A stretch of DNA of 64,000 nt from Syntrophobacter fumaroxidans MPOB (GCF_000014965.1 NC_008554.1:1042001-1106000), one strand, 5' to 3'; shown: positions 52,392-61,257, counted from the stretch's first letter. The notes: generated by a model not told the origin, from the letters alone. Translations and numbers: made by a program.

Positions 52392-54287
52392 ATGAACAGA
52401 AAGTACTTCCTGGTTTTTGCCATGGCACTGTTGGCCTGTTTTCTGATTTCTTCCTCCTCCGGGGTGGTCCGGCAGGCGCAAGCCGCATACGTGACGGAAA
52501 TCACCGTGGACAGCACCGAGGACTGGTATGCGGACGGCAACAGCAAGACTTGCATCAGCGACACACCGTGTACGCTGCGCAGGGCGATCAACCAAGCCTA
52601 TCAGCTTGCGGCCGGAGAGCGGCCCGTCCTCATCAAGTTTGGCATCCCCACATCGGACGCCAACTACGACAGTACTTTGCAGACATGGAAGATCACCCTG
52701 ACAGGCACGACGAGTTATCCGCTGCGGGATCTGAACGGGCAGGTGACCATCGACGGCACGACGCAGCCTCCGGGAAGAACCAACGGCCCGAGAATCATCA
52801 TTGACGGGCAGAAAGCCAAGAACTACGGCTTCGTGCTGCGCAACAATTCCAACGTCGTCAAGGGCGTGGCCATGCAGAACTTCAAAACCCAGCATATCTC
52901 CATCAGCAGCAGCTCGAACACGGTCCAGTACTGCTGGTTCGGCCTGTCGGACGACGGCCAGACCCTCAGCTCCGGGGATGAAGTCACGTACGAAGGCGGG
53001 AGCGGCGTTGTCGTCGCCGCCGGCTGCAACAACAACACCATACGAGGAAATAAGTTCGCGGGCTTCTGGGCCACGGCATGCTCTCTCAATGGGACCGGAA
53101 ACGTCTTTGCCGCCAACAGGATCGGAATGCGCGCCGACGGAACGGTTCCCCTCCCCTCCTCGTTCACGAAGCACCCCTGCCTGCGCGGAACCGGCGAGCT
53201 GTGGGTCGGAGGGGTCGGCATCACCGTCGCGGGGCCGAACAACCGCGTCGGCGGTGAGGTGGCGGATCGCAACTTCTTCGCGGGCCTCTTTCTGGACCTG
53301 AGCCCCACCTCGACCCAGTCGCCGGCGATAAAGGTTTACAACGACGGCACCGGCACGATCATCAAGAACAACTACATCGGGGTCACCCCCGGCAGCAAGA
53401 ACATGGGCGTCTGCGGACGCGGTATCGACCTCGGCTCGGCCCCCGACGACGTCCAGGTGCTCAACAACACCATTTCGGAAACCGACCTGAGCGCCATCCT
53501 GATGAACGGACCGAGTATCGACGGGGTGACCATCCAGCAGAACGTCATCAAGAGGCAGGAGCAATGGCCAGGAGCGCTGCCCGGAAACGGCTTCGCGGAA
53601 GGCGCCATCGCCTACGGCCCCAAGGTGGATGATCCATTGAGGAACTTCAAGCCCGCCGCGATCACGAGCATTTCCGTCGGCGCGTCCGGCACCACGGTGA
53701 AGGGCACCAGCGGCGCCGGCGACACTTGTGAGAACTGCACTGTCGAGGTGTTTCTCGACGACGGGGATGCGGTCAAGGAGTGCACGAAATTTATGAAACG
53801 CGTTACGGCGGGCAGCGACGGCAAATGGACCGCCTTTTTCGCGACTCCTCTGCCGGCCTCCCAGGGACTGCGCACCATGAGCACGGTCCCGGACGGGTTC
53901 GCCATCACCGGCCTGAAAAAAGGCACCACCTCGAACATTTCGGGTCTGTACAAGGTCCCCAAGGTCAGCGTGACCGCGTCCACTCCGAAGGCCTACGAGG
54001 CCGGAGCCAAAGCCGGGGTGTTCACCTTCACGAGGGATGTGACCTGGGGCCCGCTGACCGTGATCTACACCATCTCTGGGGGAGCCAAAGCGGGCATCGA
54101 CTATTACGCCCTCTCGGGCAAAGTGTCCTTCCCCGCCGGGGTCAAATCGAAAACCGTGCAGGTCAAGCCCAAGAATGACACCGCCGGGGAGAACAACGAA
54201 ACGGTGAAGGTCACCATCACGGACAAACCCACCTACAACCTCGGAAGCCCGTCTTCCGCCATCGTGACTATTGTTGACAACGATTGA
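52392..54287 (+). CDS. Exported CSLREA-type parallel beta-helix protein with Calx-beta domain
   Basis: A signal peptide (MNRKYFLVFAMALLACFLIS) is followed by a CSLREA-like motif (TPCTLRRAINQAYQ), a right-handed beta-helix core rich in Asn ladders (NNSNVVKGVAMQNFKTQHIS, NNNTIRGNKFAGF, VQVLNNTISETDLSAILMNG), an all-beta linker (about 430-510), and a C-terminal Calx-beta domain (AGVFTFTRDVTWGPLTVIYT, GENNETVKVTITD). The protein, 631 residues, is probably surface-bound or secreted. AGGAGG precedes ATG 52392. The propeller-type gene follows 257 bases later. Function is unknown; polysaccharide or adhesin roles are usual for this fold. Confidence 0.85.
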   Translation: MNRKYFLVFAMALLACFLISSSSGVVRQAQAAYVTEITVDSTEDWYADGNSKTCISDTPCTLRRAINQAYQLAAGERPVLIKFGIPTSDANYDSTLQTWKITLTGTTSYPLRDLNGQVTIDGTTQPPGRTNGPRIIIDGQKAKNYGFVLRNNSNVVKGVAMQNFKTQHISISSSSNTVQYCWFGLSDDGQTLSSGDEVTYEGGSGVVVAAGCNNNTIRGNKFAGFWATACSLNGTGNVFAANRIGMRADGTVPLPSSFTKHPCLRGTGELWVGGVGITVAGPNNRVGGEVADRNFFAGLFLDLSPTSTQSPAIKVYNDGTGTIIKNNYIGVTPGSKNMGVCGRGIDLGSAPDDVQVLNNTISETDLSAILMNGPSIDGVTIQQNVIKRQEQWPGALPGNGFAEGAIAYGPKVDDPLRNFKPAAITSISVGASGTTVKGTSGAGDTCENCTVEVFLDDGDAVKECTKFMKRVTAGSDGKWTAFFATPLPASQGLRTMSTVPDGFAITGLKKGTTSNISGLYKVPKVSVTASTPKAYEAGAKAGVFTFTRDVTWGPLTVIYTISGGAKAGIDYYALSGKVSFPAGVKSKTVQVKPKNDTAGENNETVKVTITDKPTYNLGSPSSAIVTIVDND

Positions 54288-54544
54288 TATCCGCGGCGCA
54301 TGGGCGATGCCCCGGGTTCGGCATGACTCCGAATCCGGGGCGAACCCCGCCTTCGATTCCCCGGCCCGGCCTGCACGTTCGAAGGGTTCCCCGGCAGCCG
54401 GCGGGCACGCACCGGCGGGGTAAACCACCTTTATTTGACTTTTGCAGGGGACGGCCAGAGCGAAAACCCCGGCGGAGGCTTAACCGCAAAGCCTTCATCC
54501 GCGCGTCCATCATCCCGCTGCTCGACGACGGAGGAAACTTGATC

Positions 54545-55594
54545 ATGGTGAAAAGAATTTTGACCGCACTCTCTGTTCTGTTGATGCTCGTCTCTTATTC
54601 CACCGCCTGGGCCACGCCCCTGGGCGGCCTGGCGGTGGCGCTGTCCCCGACGGAAAACGTGATGGTTGCCGCCGGCGACAACCGCGTGCTCTATGTGATC
54701 GATCCGGCCAAGATGGAGGTCCTCAACCGGGTCTGGCTCGGAGTGTGCATCATCGAACTGGAATTCAACAAGGACGGGACCATGTTGCTGGCGGAAGACA
54801 CCGACGGCACGCTCCACCAGGTGGACGCCAAGACGTGGAAGACGGTCAAGCAGGCGCCCAAGGCCTCGCGAATGAGCGCCGCGCGCAACGTCGATCTCGC
54901 GGCCGGATTGAATCCGGACAGCAACGGCCACATCGTTCGATTGCTGTCCATGACCGATTTGAGCGAAAAAGGCAAAGTCGTGCTCGCCAAAGGGGAGAAA
55001 GTCACAGCCCTGGGCCTCGATCCCGAGGGGGCGCGCCTGGCGGTTCTGTTGGAAGCCGTCAATGACGAGTCGGAACCGAAGGCCACCGCCACGCCGCCGG
55101 AGCTCAAGGGACTGGCGGCCGATGAGTTCCGCCAGAAAAACGACGGCAAGACTTCCCGGTTTATGGTCTACAAAGTCGCCGACGGCTCGAAGATCACCGA
55201 ACACAAACTCTTCTACTCCACGTCGAGCACCGGCTGGAAGGTCCTGTTCCAGGGCGAAAACGTCCTCTTCATAAACTACTCCAACATGAACGCCCGGGTG
55301 AACGCGAAGGGCGAAGTCACCCTCTTCCAGCTCGCCAACAGCTTCAACTACGGCATCGGCGCTTCCGCCGACCAGAAGCTTCTGCTGACCGGAGGACTCT
55401 CCGACGGAAGCTACACCGCAACCGAGGGCCTGAGCCCGCTGAAGTTCCAGCCGGATCGCCTGTCGGGTTGGCCGGAATACTTCAAGAAATTTGCCGTCGC
55501 CGCCGACGGCACCGCCTATGGTTCCACTTCGGCTTTCCGCATCATCAAGATCAAGCCCGGGGGTTCATTCGACAGGAGCTTCCCGATTTTCTAG
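54545..55594 (+). CDS. Exported propeller-like protein of unknown function
   Basis: The 349-residue product has a signal peptide (MVKRILTALSVLLMLVSYST) and a repeated blade-like pattern: LAVALSPTENVMVAAGDNRV, LEFNKDGTMLLAEDTDGTLH, VTALGLDPEGARLAVLLEAV, IGASADQKLLLTGGLSDGSY, and FAVAADGTAYGSTSAFRI. This resembles WD40 or quinoprotein-type propellers, but no specific family is certain. GGAGG sits ten bases before ATG 54545. The neighbours on the same strand also encode exported or membrane proteins, so an envelope role is likely. Confidence 0.65.
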   Translation: MVKRILTALSVLLMLVSYSTAWATPLGGLAVALSPTENVMVAAGDNRVLYVIDPAKMEVLNRVWLGVCIIELEFNKDGTMLLAEDTDGTLHQVDAKTWKTVKQAPKASRMSAARNVDLAAGLNPDSNGHIVRLLSMTDLSEKGKVVLAKGEKVTALGLDPEGARLAVLLEAVNDESEPKATATPPELKGLAADEFRQKNDGKTSRFMVYKVADGSKITEHKLFYSTSSTGWKVLFQGENVLFINYSNMNARVNAKGEVTLFQLANSFNYGIGASADQKLLLTGGLSDGSYTATEGLSPLKFQPDRLSGWPEYFKKFAVAADGTAYGSTSAFRIIKIKPGGSFDRSFPIF

Positions 55595-55762
55595 GGATCA
55601 TGCCGGCGCATGCCGGGTCTTCCGGCCCCGTGCGCGGATATGGATTGAAGCCCCCGGAACGTCGCATCCGCCCGGATGCGACGTTCCCCGGCGAAGGGGG
55701 CGAGGGGTCTGAACCGGAGCCCGCACGCGAAGCCTTCCTATCCGAATCCGGACGAGGCAACA

Positions 55763-56317
55763 ATGAGTTTGAACGATTTTGCCGACAGCCGCTTCAGCCC
55801 ATACACCATGAGGCGCCGCCCGATCAGCGGCCCCATCGCCCGCATGCTCTTCCGCGGGATCGTGTTGGCCCTGGGAACGGGCTCGGGCGTGACGGTACTT
55901 CTGTGTTTCACTACGGGGAGTCCCCTCAGCGGGCTCGAAAACCCCACCGGTTCCGAGTTGGGAATCGTATCCCTTCTTCTCAGCCCCTATCTCGGTATGT
56001 TCCTCGCGGCATGGTTGCTCATCGGCAGCGGGATTTGGCGCGGCGCGGCGCTTCTCATCGGCAGCGCCGCCGTGTCGGGCTTCGGCCTGTTCAACGTGGT
56101 GAAGTACTGGACCATCGTGCCCCGGCCCATACCCGAGAAAGCGCTCACCGCCTTTCCTCTTGAGCAATGGGCGCTGGTGGGAATCACCCTGGTTCTCGCA
56201 CTCGTTCCCGGCTTGTTGATGCGGTTTGGGATGAACGCTTTTCTCAAGCTCAGGTCGGAACAAAAGACGGCCGTGGGCCCGGAACCGGGGACTGAAGGAA
56301 AGGGATGGCCGCCATGA
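55763..56317 (+). CDS. Integral membrane protein of unknown function
   Basis: The 184-residue protein has four or five hydrophobic segments (MLFRGIVLALGTGSGVTVLL, IVSLLLSPYLGMFLAAWLLI, GAALLIGSAAVSGFGLFNVV, LVGITLVLALVPGLLM) and a polar tail. I recognise no family. ATG 55763 follows CGAGGCAACA. Its stop codon overlaps the start of the next gene (ATGA), so the two are probably translated together. Confidence 0.65.
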   Translation: MSLNDFADSRFSPYTMRRRPISGPIARMLFRGIVLALGTGSGVTVLLCFTTGSPLSGLENPTGSELGIVSLLLSPYLGMFLAAWLLIGSGIWRGAALLIGSAAVSGFGLFNVVKYWTIVPRPIPEKALTAFPLEQWALVGITLVLALVPGLLMRFGMNAFLKLRSEQKTAVGPEPGTEGKGWPP

Positions 56318-56790
56318 GGCTCCGCGATCGATTGCTTCTTCTCTTTTTCCTGGTCGTGATCCTGCCCCTGGGCGTGTACGGCATCTACGCCGGTTATCGT
56401 GAAACCGCCGAGACCCATCCGGTGATCGTGAGAACCCTGATCGAACCGTATGCCGAAGCGCTCAAAGCCGGCGACTACAGCGGGGCGTACCACAATCACA
56501 CATCCTCGAAGTTCCGCAAGGCCTATTCGATGGATGCGTACGTCCGGGGCCAAAAGGTCAATTTCGACGAATTCGGTCCCCTCGAAACGATTGCCGTCAA
56601 CGAGAATGAAGCCTTTCAATCCGCCAACAACCTCTTCTCCTGGCGCAAATACTACCACGGCGGCCTGACCTATCGATACCGGAAGGCCGAAGTGTGGGTC
56701 GGTTGGGAAATCGTGGAGGAAGATGGGGCATTCAAGATCGACGACACGTTTCAGGCATTCCATGAACGTTGGGACCCGAGGGTCTTCTGA
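56314..56790 (+). CDS. Membrane-anchored protein of unknown function
   Basis: About 158 residues: one N-terminal transmembrane segment (RLLLLFFLVVILPLGVYGIY) followed by an extracytoplasmic domain with IEPYAEALKAGDYSGAYHNH and a Trp/Tyr-rich end (WRKYYHGGLTYRYRKAEVWV, then WEIVEEDGAFKIDDTFQAFH). The pattern resembles NTF2-like or DUF4878-type lumenal domains, but this is weak. The start at ATG 56314 overlaps the previous stop; ATG 56305 is an alternative. Confidence 0.6.
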   Translation: MRLRDRLLLLFFLVVILPLGVYGIYAGYRETAETHPVIVRTLIEPYAEALKAGDYSGAYHNHTSSKFRKAYSMDAYVRGQKVNFDEFGPLETIAVNENEAFQSANNLFSWRKYYHGGLTYRYRKAEVWVGWEIVEEDGAFKIDDTFQAFHERWDPRVF

Positions 56791-57072
56791 ACCGGCGTCG
56801 AACGATCCATCGGGGATATCGATCACCGGGGCCGGGGGCGCGTTCGTTTCCCGGTTCGCCGGAGCAACTGTGTTCCTTGCCCACTCTTGCGTTGAGCACA
56901 AGGGGGGGATGCGCGACGGCGCAGCCCACGGTCCCCACTACTCTTGCCCCTGCCGTCGTAGCCAACATGCAAGGGGCTGGGATGATGCAATGGGATCTCT
57001 TTGTGTTCATCAACGCCTTCAACGCCGCTTTCGGCGGAGCGTCGATTCGAACGCTCATCCGGAGAAATGAAC

Positions 57073-57729
57073 ATGACCTCACGAAACATTGCCGGCGGTG
57101 GCGCCAGGATCGAGAAATCGCCGGCCTCCAGCGCCCGCCGACGCATCTGCCTGGTGTTGCTCCTGGGCCTGGTCCTTTGGCCGCCGGCACGCGCGGCCGC
57201 CGCGGAGCCCGTCGCCGCGGACCCCAGCGGACAGTGGAAAAGCCTGCACGGGGTCCTGTCCCTGATGCTCGCCGGGGACGCGCTGTCTTTCGCCTATTCC
57301 GCCGTCTTCGGTTCCACCGGCCACTTGTGTGACGGAGCGGGGGTCGCCGGGCTGGTCGGGAACGGGGAATACCACTACGTCGACGGGCAGGGCACCGTGG
57401 CGTTCAGAGTCGATGAGAGCGGAGTGAAGATGCTCACGGTGGACGGAATCGCATCGTTTTGCGGCGCGTACTGGCCCGGCGACACATTCAGCCGGGACGG
57501 CTACGAAGCGCCGACACGCTGCACGGTGATCCGTCCGAAAGCGCATTTCCACGTCGTCATGCCCCCTCCCCCCGTCGAGAGGAAAGCGTACGTGCTTCAA
57601 GGCGACCGGGTCGAGGCGGCGCCCACGTGTTTCGAGGGCGGAGCCCCCTATGTTTTCGCCCGCTTCAAGGGTCCCAGGGGCACGACAGTGGGCCTTCTTC
57701 CAAGGGATGCACTGGAATGCCGGGAATAG
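57073..57729 (+). CDS. Exported protein of unknown function
   Basis: A signal peptide (RRICLVLLLGLVLWPPARAA, cleavage near AAA-AE) leads to a beta-rich domain of about 180 residues with four Cys (HLCDGAG, SFCGAYW, TRCTVIR, PTCFEGG), probably two disulfides. The end (VFARFKGPRGTTVGLLPRDA) looks SH3-like. No family is recognised. ATG 57073 is eight bases after GGAG; an ATG two codons earlier is too close. It lies 282 bases after the previous gene in a run of same-strand exported proteins. Confidence 0.6.
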   Translation: MTSRNIAGGGARIEKSPASSARRRICLVLLLGLVLWPPARAAAAEPVAADPSGQWKSLHGVLSLMLAGDALSFAYSAVFGSTGHLCDGAGVAGLVGNGEYHYVDGQGTVAFRVDESGVKMLTVDGIASFCGAYWPGDTFSRDGYEAPTRCTVIRPKAHFHVVMPPPPVERKAYVLQGDRVEAAPTCFEGGAPYVFARFKGPRGTTVGLLPRDALECRE

Positions 57730-57958
57730 GTTCCATGGCGGGACCATTGCATCCATCATTTTCACCCGATACCAGGGTGCGTTCAAGTCCACACCATCGG
57801 GCGATAGGGCCTAAGGCACTCCCCTTGCCGCCTATCTTCGGCACTTCGGTCCGCGGCAAAGAGCGGGGTTTATCGCAGCCCGCGTCGCTTCCCGCCGGAC
57901 ACGTGTCGAGCGATCTTGAACGCACCCCGGTATGAGACGACGTCGAGGAGGATTCGTT

Positions 57959-58504
57959 ATGACCATGATCGCTGTTCACATCGGCACTGCCGCCCTGGCG
58001 GCGTTTTTCATCCTCTTTTCCGGGCAGTCGCTTTCCGTGGCCGGCACATTTCCCAACCAGTGGCGAAACGTGAGCTTCGACACCCCGACGGCTTTTTCCA
58101 AACCCGTTGACGCCGGCCTGGATGCGGTGGCTTTCATGGCTCCCCCCGACAGCAAACCGGGCAACGCCGGGATGACGATCACCCTGGTCGCGGTCCCCAA
58201 AGACATGAAGGAAAGCCTCGGGAACAGCGACACCGAGGTGCTGAACTACGTGAAGACGACCTTCCTGGGCGCGTCCAACCCGGGCAAGCCCGTTGAACGC
58301 TCGTTTCTCGGACGTAAGGTCGTTGGTGAGCTGCTCGTGTCGAGCATTCCGAAAAAAGTCGAACACGAAGTCTTCCTGGTGCCCCTGGCGAACGGCGATG
58401 CCATGGCTCTGGCCTTGTCACGCGATATGGCCGTCCCGGCGGATGAAGCCGAGGCCTCTCGCGATATGATCGCGGGGACGTTTAAGGAAACCGGGGGGAA
58501 ATGA
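57959..58504 (+). CDS. Exported protein of unknown function
   Basis: The 181-residue product has a signal sequence (HIGTAALAAFFILFSGQSLS, cleavage near VAG) and a compact domain with NQWRNVSFDTPTAFSKPVDA and LGRKVVGELLVSSIPKKVEH, resembling small beta-sandwich lipoprotein-like domains. No family is recognised. GAGGAGG stands before ATG 57959. The last 259 bases are antisense to the long frame of the HxlR regulator gene. Confidence 0.6.
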   Translation: MTMIAVHIGTAALAAFFILFSGQSLSVAGTFPNQWRNVSFDTPTAFSKPVDAGLDAVAFMAPPDSKPGNAGMTITLVAVPKDMKESLGNSDTEVLNYVKTTFLGASNPGKPVERSFLGRKVVGELLVSSIPKKVEHEVFLVPLANGDAMALALSRDMAVPADEAEASRDMIAGTFKETGGK

Positions 58505-58893
58505 CCGGATGAGCCCCGGGCAGGGAATCCCTCGTGACGGAGGGATTTCTTGCGGAACCTTTCCCGGTACCGGGCACACTCGCGCATGCTCAAGAGGATC
58601 GGGATCAGGCCACAACCAAGTTTCGTCAGGGGATACTCAACCTTCGGCGGAACTTGCCTGTACACCTCCCGGTGAATCAGACCGTCCTGTTCCAATTCCC
58701 GCGACTGCCTGCTCAACATCCGCTCGGTTACTTCCGGAATGTCGCGCCTGAGATCGCTGAAGCGCCTGATTCTCTCGCGGCCGAGCCGGTAGAGAACAAC
58801 GGGTTTCCATTTGCCGCCGATCGCCATGAGCGTCAGCTCGAAAAAGCAATGATACCGCTTACCTGCGATCTCCTTCGTTTTACAGGGCTTCAC
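58246..58893 (-). CDS. HxlR-family transcriptional regulator with a long C-terminal extension
   Basis: Residues 1-115 form a normal HxlR winged helix: YHCFFELTLMAIGGKWKPVV, LYRLGRERIRRFSDLRRDIP, VTERMLSRQSRELEQDGLIH, REVYRQVPPKVEYPLTKLG. Family members usually stop there. Here the frame runs on for about 100 residues (Ser/Arg/Pro-rich, no family) that are antisense to the exported-protein gene. Either the natural stop was lost or a frameshift joined it to an antisense open frame. It is divergent from the flavin-reductase gene, which it probably regulates from the AT-rich space between them. Confidence 0.8.
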   Translation of the reverse strand: MKPCKTKEIAGKRYHCFFELTLMAIGGKWKPVVLYRLGRERIRRFSDLRRDIPEVTERMLSRQSRELEQDGLIHREVYRQVPPKVEYPLTKLGCGLIPILLSMRECARYRERFRKKSLRHEGFPARGSSGHFPPVSLNVPAIISREASASSAGTAISRDKARAMASPFARGTRKTSCSTFFGMLDTSSSPTTLRPRNERSTGLPGLDAPRKVVFT

Positions 58894-59106
58894 CCTGAAT
58901 CTCCTTTTTCGCTATACTTCATGTAAGCACCATACAAAAAATCTGTACTTGTCATGATCGCGGAATGTGGTAGATGTTCCATCTGCCGGGTTCAACCTTG
59001 TCAAGACACCTGGAGCAACAGGGAAACATGAAGTTGGGACTGCGGGAGAATGCCGCAGTGAATGGACTGAATATGAACCGTGCCGGTCACCGAAGGGAGG
59101 AAATCC

Positions 59107-59709
59107 ATGAACATCGTCTGTTTGCTTGGAAGCCCAAGGGAGAAATCAAACAGCTCCGCCATCGCAAAACGGTTTATGGATACTGCCGAAAAATTAGGTG
59201 CCAAGACCGATACTTATCTTTTGAACGAGCTCAAGTACCGGGGCTGTCAGGCCTGTATGGCATGCAAGACGAAACTTGAGAAATGTGCATTGAAAGATGA
59301 TCTGTCCCGAGTTCTGGCAGCGATCCAGGATTGTGACGTGTTGGTCATGGCTTCTCCGGTTTATTTCGGTGAAGTGACCAGCCAGTTGAAGGCGTGCATT
59401 GACAGAATGTATTCTTTCCTCAAGCTGGATTACGGGGTCAATCCCAGTCCAGTGCGTTTCGCGCCGGGCAAGGTGCTGGTATTTGCGCTCGTTCAGGGAC
59501 ATCCCAACGAGAAGCTGTTCCGTGACGTCTTTGACCGATACGATTACTTCATGAAATGGTGGGGCTTCAAAGAGAGCCATCTGATCCGGGCTTGTGGAGT
59601 ATTTGAGGCAGGAGCCATTGAAACCCGCCGGGATATTCTGGCATTGGCCGAAGAGATTGCCCGGAAGGTATGCTCGAGCAAATCGACAACACCTGTCAAC
59701 ACGAATTGA
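59107..59709 (+). CDS. NADPH-dependent FMN reductase / flavodoxin-like iron-sulfur flavoprotein
   Basis: The 200-residue protein starts MNIVCLLGSPREKSNSSAIA, the phosphate-binding loop of the flavodoxin-like fold, and continues with CQACMACKTKLEKCALKDDL, whose Cys spacing is that of iron-sulfur flavoproteins, and DVLVMASPVYFGEVTSQLKA. It likely reduces quinones, nitro compounds or disulfides. GGGAGG precedes ATG 59107. It is divergent from the HxlR regulator; such regulators commonly sense electrophiles and control a nearby reductase. Confidence 0.88.
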   Translation: MNIVCLLGSPREKSNSSAIAKRFMDTAEKLGAKTDTYLLNELKYRGCQACMACKTKLEKCALKDDLSRVLAAIQDCDVLVMASPVYFGEVTSQLKACIDRMYSFLKLDYGVNPSPVRFAPGKVLVFALVQGHPNEKLFRDVFDRYDYFMKWWGFKESHLIRACGVFEAGAIETRRDILALAEEIARKVCSSKSTTPVNTN

Positions 59710-59826
59710 AAATTTACCCTTTGTAAGAATTGAATTTTTACCCCCCCTGTCTCGAGTGGCCGGCCTTTCGAACGGAAGCGCTCAAGAATGAAGGCCCGAG
59801 CGGGGCGCATATGCCGACTTGTCCCA

Positions 59827-59861
59827 ACCCGTATTCCATGATCGAAACCACCGGGGACTTA
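59827..59861 (+). repeat. Degenerate repeat (ACCCGTATTC type), copy 1
   Basis: Matches 61165-61199 with about six changes over 35 bases (ACCCGTATTC, ATGAT, GA, ACCA, CGGGGA kept). Both copies follow a purine-rich stretch with CGGGG or TGGGG. Confidence 0.6.
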
Positions 59862-59905
59862 TCATACGAAGTTGCGTGCAAGATGGATCTTTCAAGCACA
59901 AAAGA

Positions 59906-60064
59906 GCGGGGGAATGATTCCCCCGCACCCCCCAAGTTTCGGCCACACGCGCAAGCGCGTGAGGCCGAGTGCTCGGCGCTGTCGGCGACTGGCCGAAGGC
60001 CGCCGCCGCAGCGCCACACGGAGCCGCGAAGCGGCGAGGGGGTGTGGGGGATACGTCCCCCACG
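59906..60064. repeat. 159-bp nested palindrome
   Basis: The outer arms pair GCGGGGGAATGATTCCCCCG and the following CACCCCC with GGGGGTGTGGGGG and the rest. Inside are further stem-loops: GCGGGGG/CCCCCGC, GGCCACACGCGC/GCGCGTGAGGCC, GCCGC/GCGGC and GGGGGA/TCCCCC. Such mosaics of short GC-rich palindromes are typical of BIME-like or MITE-like repeats. No protein is encoded in any frame that makes sense. Confidence 0.75.
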
Positions 60065-60108
60065 CTTTGAGAGTATCATTTTGAACGCAATTATCCATGC
60101 CCCCTGCG

Positions 60109-60148
60109 ACACCCGCGAAGCATGAAAACAGTTTCGCCCGTGAATCTA
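60109..60148 (+). repeat. Interspersed repeat copy (GCGAAGCATGAAAACAG type), copy 2
   Basis: Positions 60109-60131 are identical to 50342-50364. The match continues imperfectly to about 60148 (CCCG, AATCTAT). It lies just after the nested palindrome. Confidence 0.75.
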
Positions 60149-60233
60149 TTTTCTAGGTAAATCCGTATGAAACCACCAAAGACAGGTCAGGCTGGGTGTG
60201 GGGGGCGGGAAGCACACCACCTAATGCCACTGC

Positions 60234-60668
60234 TTATTGCACCGCCAACGGGTTTATGTGGCGCAATCCTTGAAATCGCTTGAAATCGTTGTCCGTGGAG
60301 TAAACGGTGTGACCATATTCGATGGCGAGAGCGGCAATGTGGGCATCTGTTGTCAGATTTCCTCCCGTTCCGGAGTCGAGCAGCAGATTGCGCAGGATCA
60401 TCCAGTGGCTTTTGCCTGGTGTGACCGTTGTTGCCACCGGCTGTGCCAGCCATTCCTCAACATAGGCAACGGCTCGTTCAACAGAAAGTGGACGTTCGAA
60501 AATTCGCGCATTTGTGGTAATGCGCAAAAAGGCACGAATAACCACCCAAGGCAACCCCACACTTTCACTGCCAGACAGCACAGTCTCGAGCCAAGTACGT
60601 GAGCGGGCATGTTGCGGCAGGTCCTGATTCACAGCGTAGAGCAGCAGATTCACATCCACCAGAATCAT
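60234..60668 (-). CDS. vapC: VapC-type PIN-domain toxin
   Basis: PIN-domain toxins are Mg-dependent ribonucleases. The 144-residue protein has the first acidic residue in MILVDVNLLLYAVNQD, a Glu-containing mid region, and the later acidic pair in NLTTDAHIAALAIEYGHTVYS followed by TDNDFKRF. These are the usual positions of the four acidic residues. It overlaps the antitoxin gene by four bases (ATGA type), and antitoxin comes first, the standard VapBC order. The target RNA is unknown. Confidence 0.9.
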   Translation of the reverse strand: MILVDVNLLLYAVNQDLPQHARSRTWLETVLSGSESVGLPWVVIRAFLRITTNARIFERPLSVERAVAYVEEWLAQPVATTVTPGKSHWMILRNLLLDSGTGGNLTTDAHIAALAIEYGHTVYSTDNDFKRFQGLRHINPLAVQ

Positions 60669-60931
60669 TTGCGCAGCTCCAGCTTCATGGCGATTGCCGC
60701 ATCTTCCCGCTCATCGGCCAGATTCAACGCCTTATCCAAGTTGATATTGGAGCGGAGGAGGCCCAGCGAGGTCGGCGATAATCGGTAAGGCCTAGCCTCG
60801 GGATTTTCGAGTGCATGCGCCCCCTTTCGTAATGCGTCATTCACCACCTGCCTGAACGACTTGCCGCTCCGATGAGCCAAATCCTTGAGTGACACAGCGA
60901 TTTCGTCATCAATGGTCAATGTCGTGCGCAT
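60665..60931 (-). CDS. vapB: VapB-type antitoxin
   Basis: The 88-residue product starts MRTTLTIDDEIAVSLKDLAH, a ribbon-helix-helix DNA-binding domain, and continues RSGKSFRQVVNDALRKGAHA, followed by a C-terminal tail (ARPYRLSPTSLGLLRSNINL, DKALNLADEREDAAI) that should bind the toxin. The pair with the downstream PIN gene fits a type II toxin-antitoxin module that represses its own promoter upstream of 60931. Confidence 0.9.
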   Translation of the reverse strand: MRTTLTIDDEIAVSLKDLAHRSGKSFRQVVNDALRKGAHALENPEARPYRLSPTSLGLLRSNINLDKALNLADEREDAAIAMKLELRK

Positions 60932-61257
60932 CTTGATGTCCTCTTTCTGATCATCATGATGCCAATATAGCAGGGTGTCCAGTCGGAGTCAAGCGTTGGG
61001 CGTCTGCCTTGGACAGCCGAAACGTCGCATTGGGTATGGCCTAATAATGCGAAATTACAGTGAAAACCTTTGGGCATCCGTCAGATGTTCAAGGGACAGA
61101 TTTGAAACAATAGCCGGACGGACCGGAATGGGGTGTGCTTCAGGAAGATCATGCGATTTGCCTGACCCGTATTCGATGATTGAGACCATCGGGGATGTAT
61201 TTGGGGCAATCCCACCCGGGTGACACAGGCGACTCGTTGTCGCGGTGCACGCAGCAC
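60932..61257. other. Region between vapB and the inverted-repeat cassette
   Basis: About 326 bases without a gene. It should hold the vapBC promoter (minus strand) and contains the second copy of the ACCCGTATTC-type degenerate repeat at 61165-61199. No clear hexamer pair was found. Confidence 0.5.
61165..61199 (+). repeat. Degenerate repeat (ACCCGTATTC type), copy 2
   Basis: Second copy of the sequence at 59827-59861, same orientation, about six differences in 35 bases. Confidence 0.6.

Larger units (their letters stand above)
59710..60233. other. Repeat-rich region between the reductase and vapC
   Basis: These 524 bases hold no supported gene. They contain one copy of a degenerate repeat around ACCCGTATTC (59827-59860) that recurs at 61165-61196, a nested palindrome at 59906-60064, and a 23-base repeat at 60109-60131 shared with 50342-50364. 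Confidence 0.6.

Noticed and set aside
52206-54428. 740-codon minus-strand frame, longest in its region
   Set aside because: The opposite strand encodes a protein with signal peptide, beta-helix repeats and Calx-beta domain and has a strong ribosome site; the antisense product has none.
59738-60112. Minus-strand frame of 124 codons
   Set aside because: It runs through the nested palindrome and repeats, has no ribosome site, and its product is repeat-derived.
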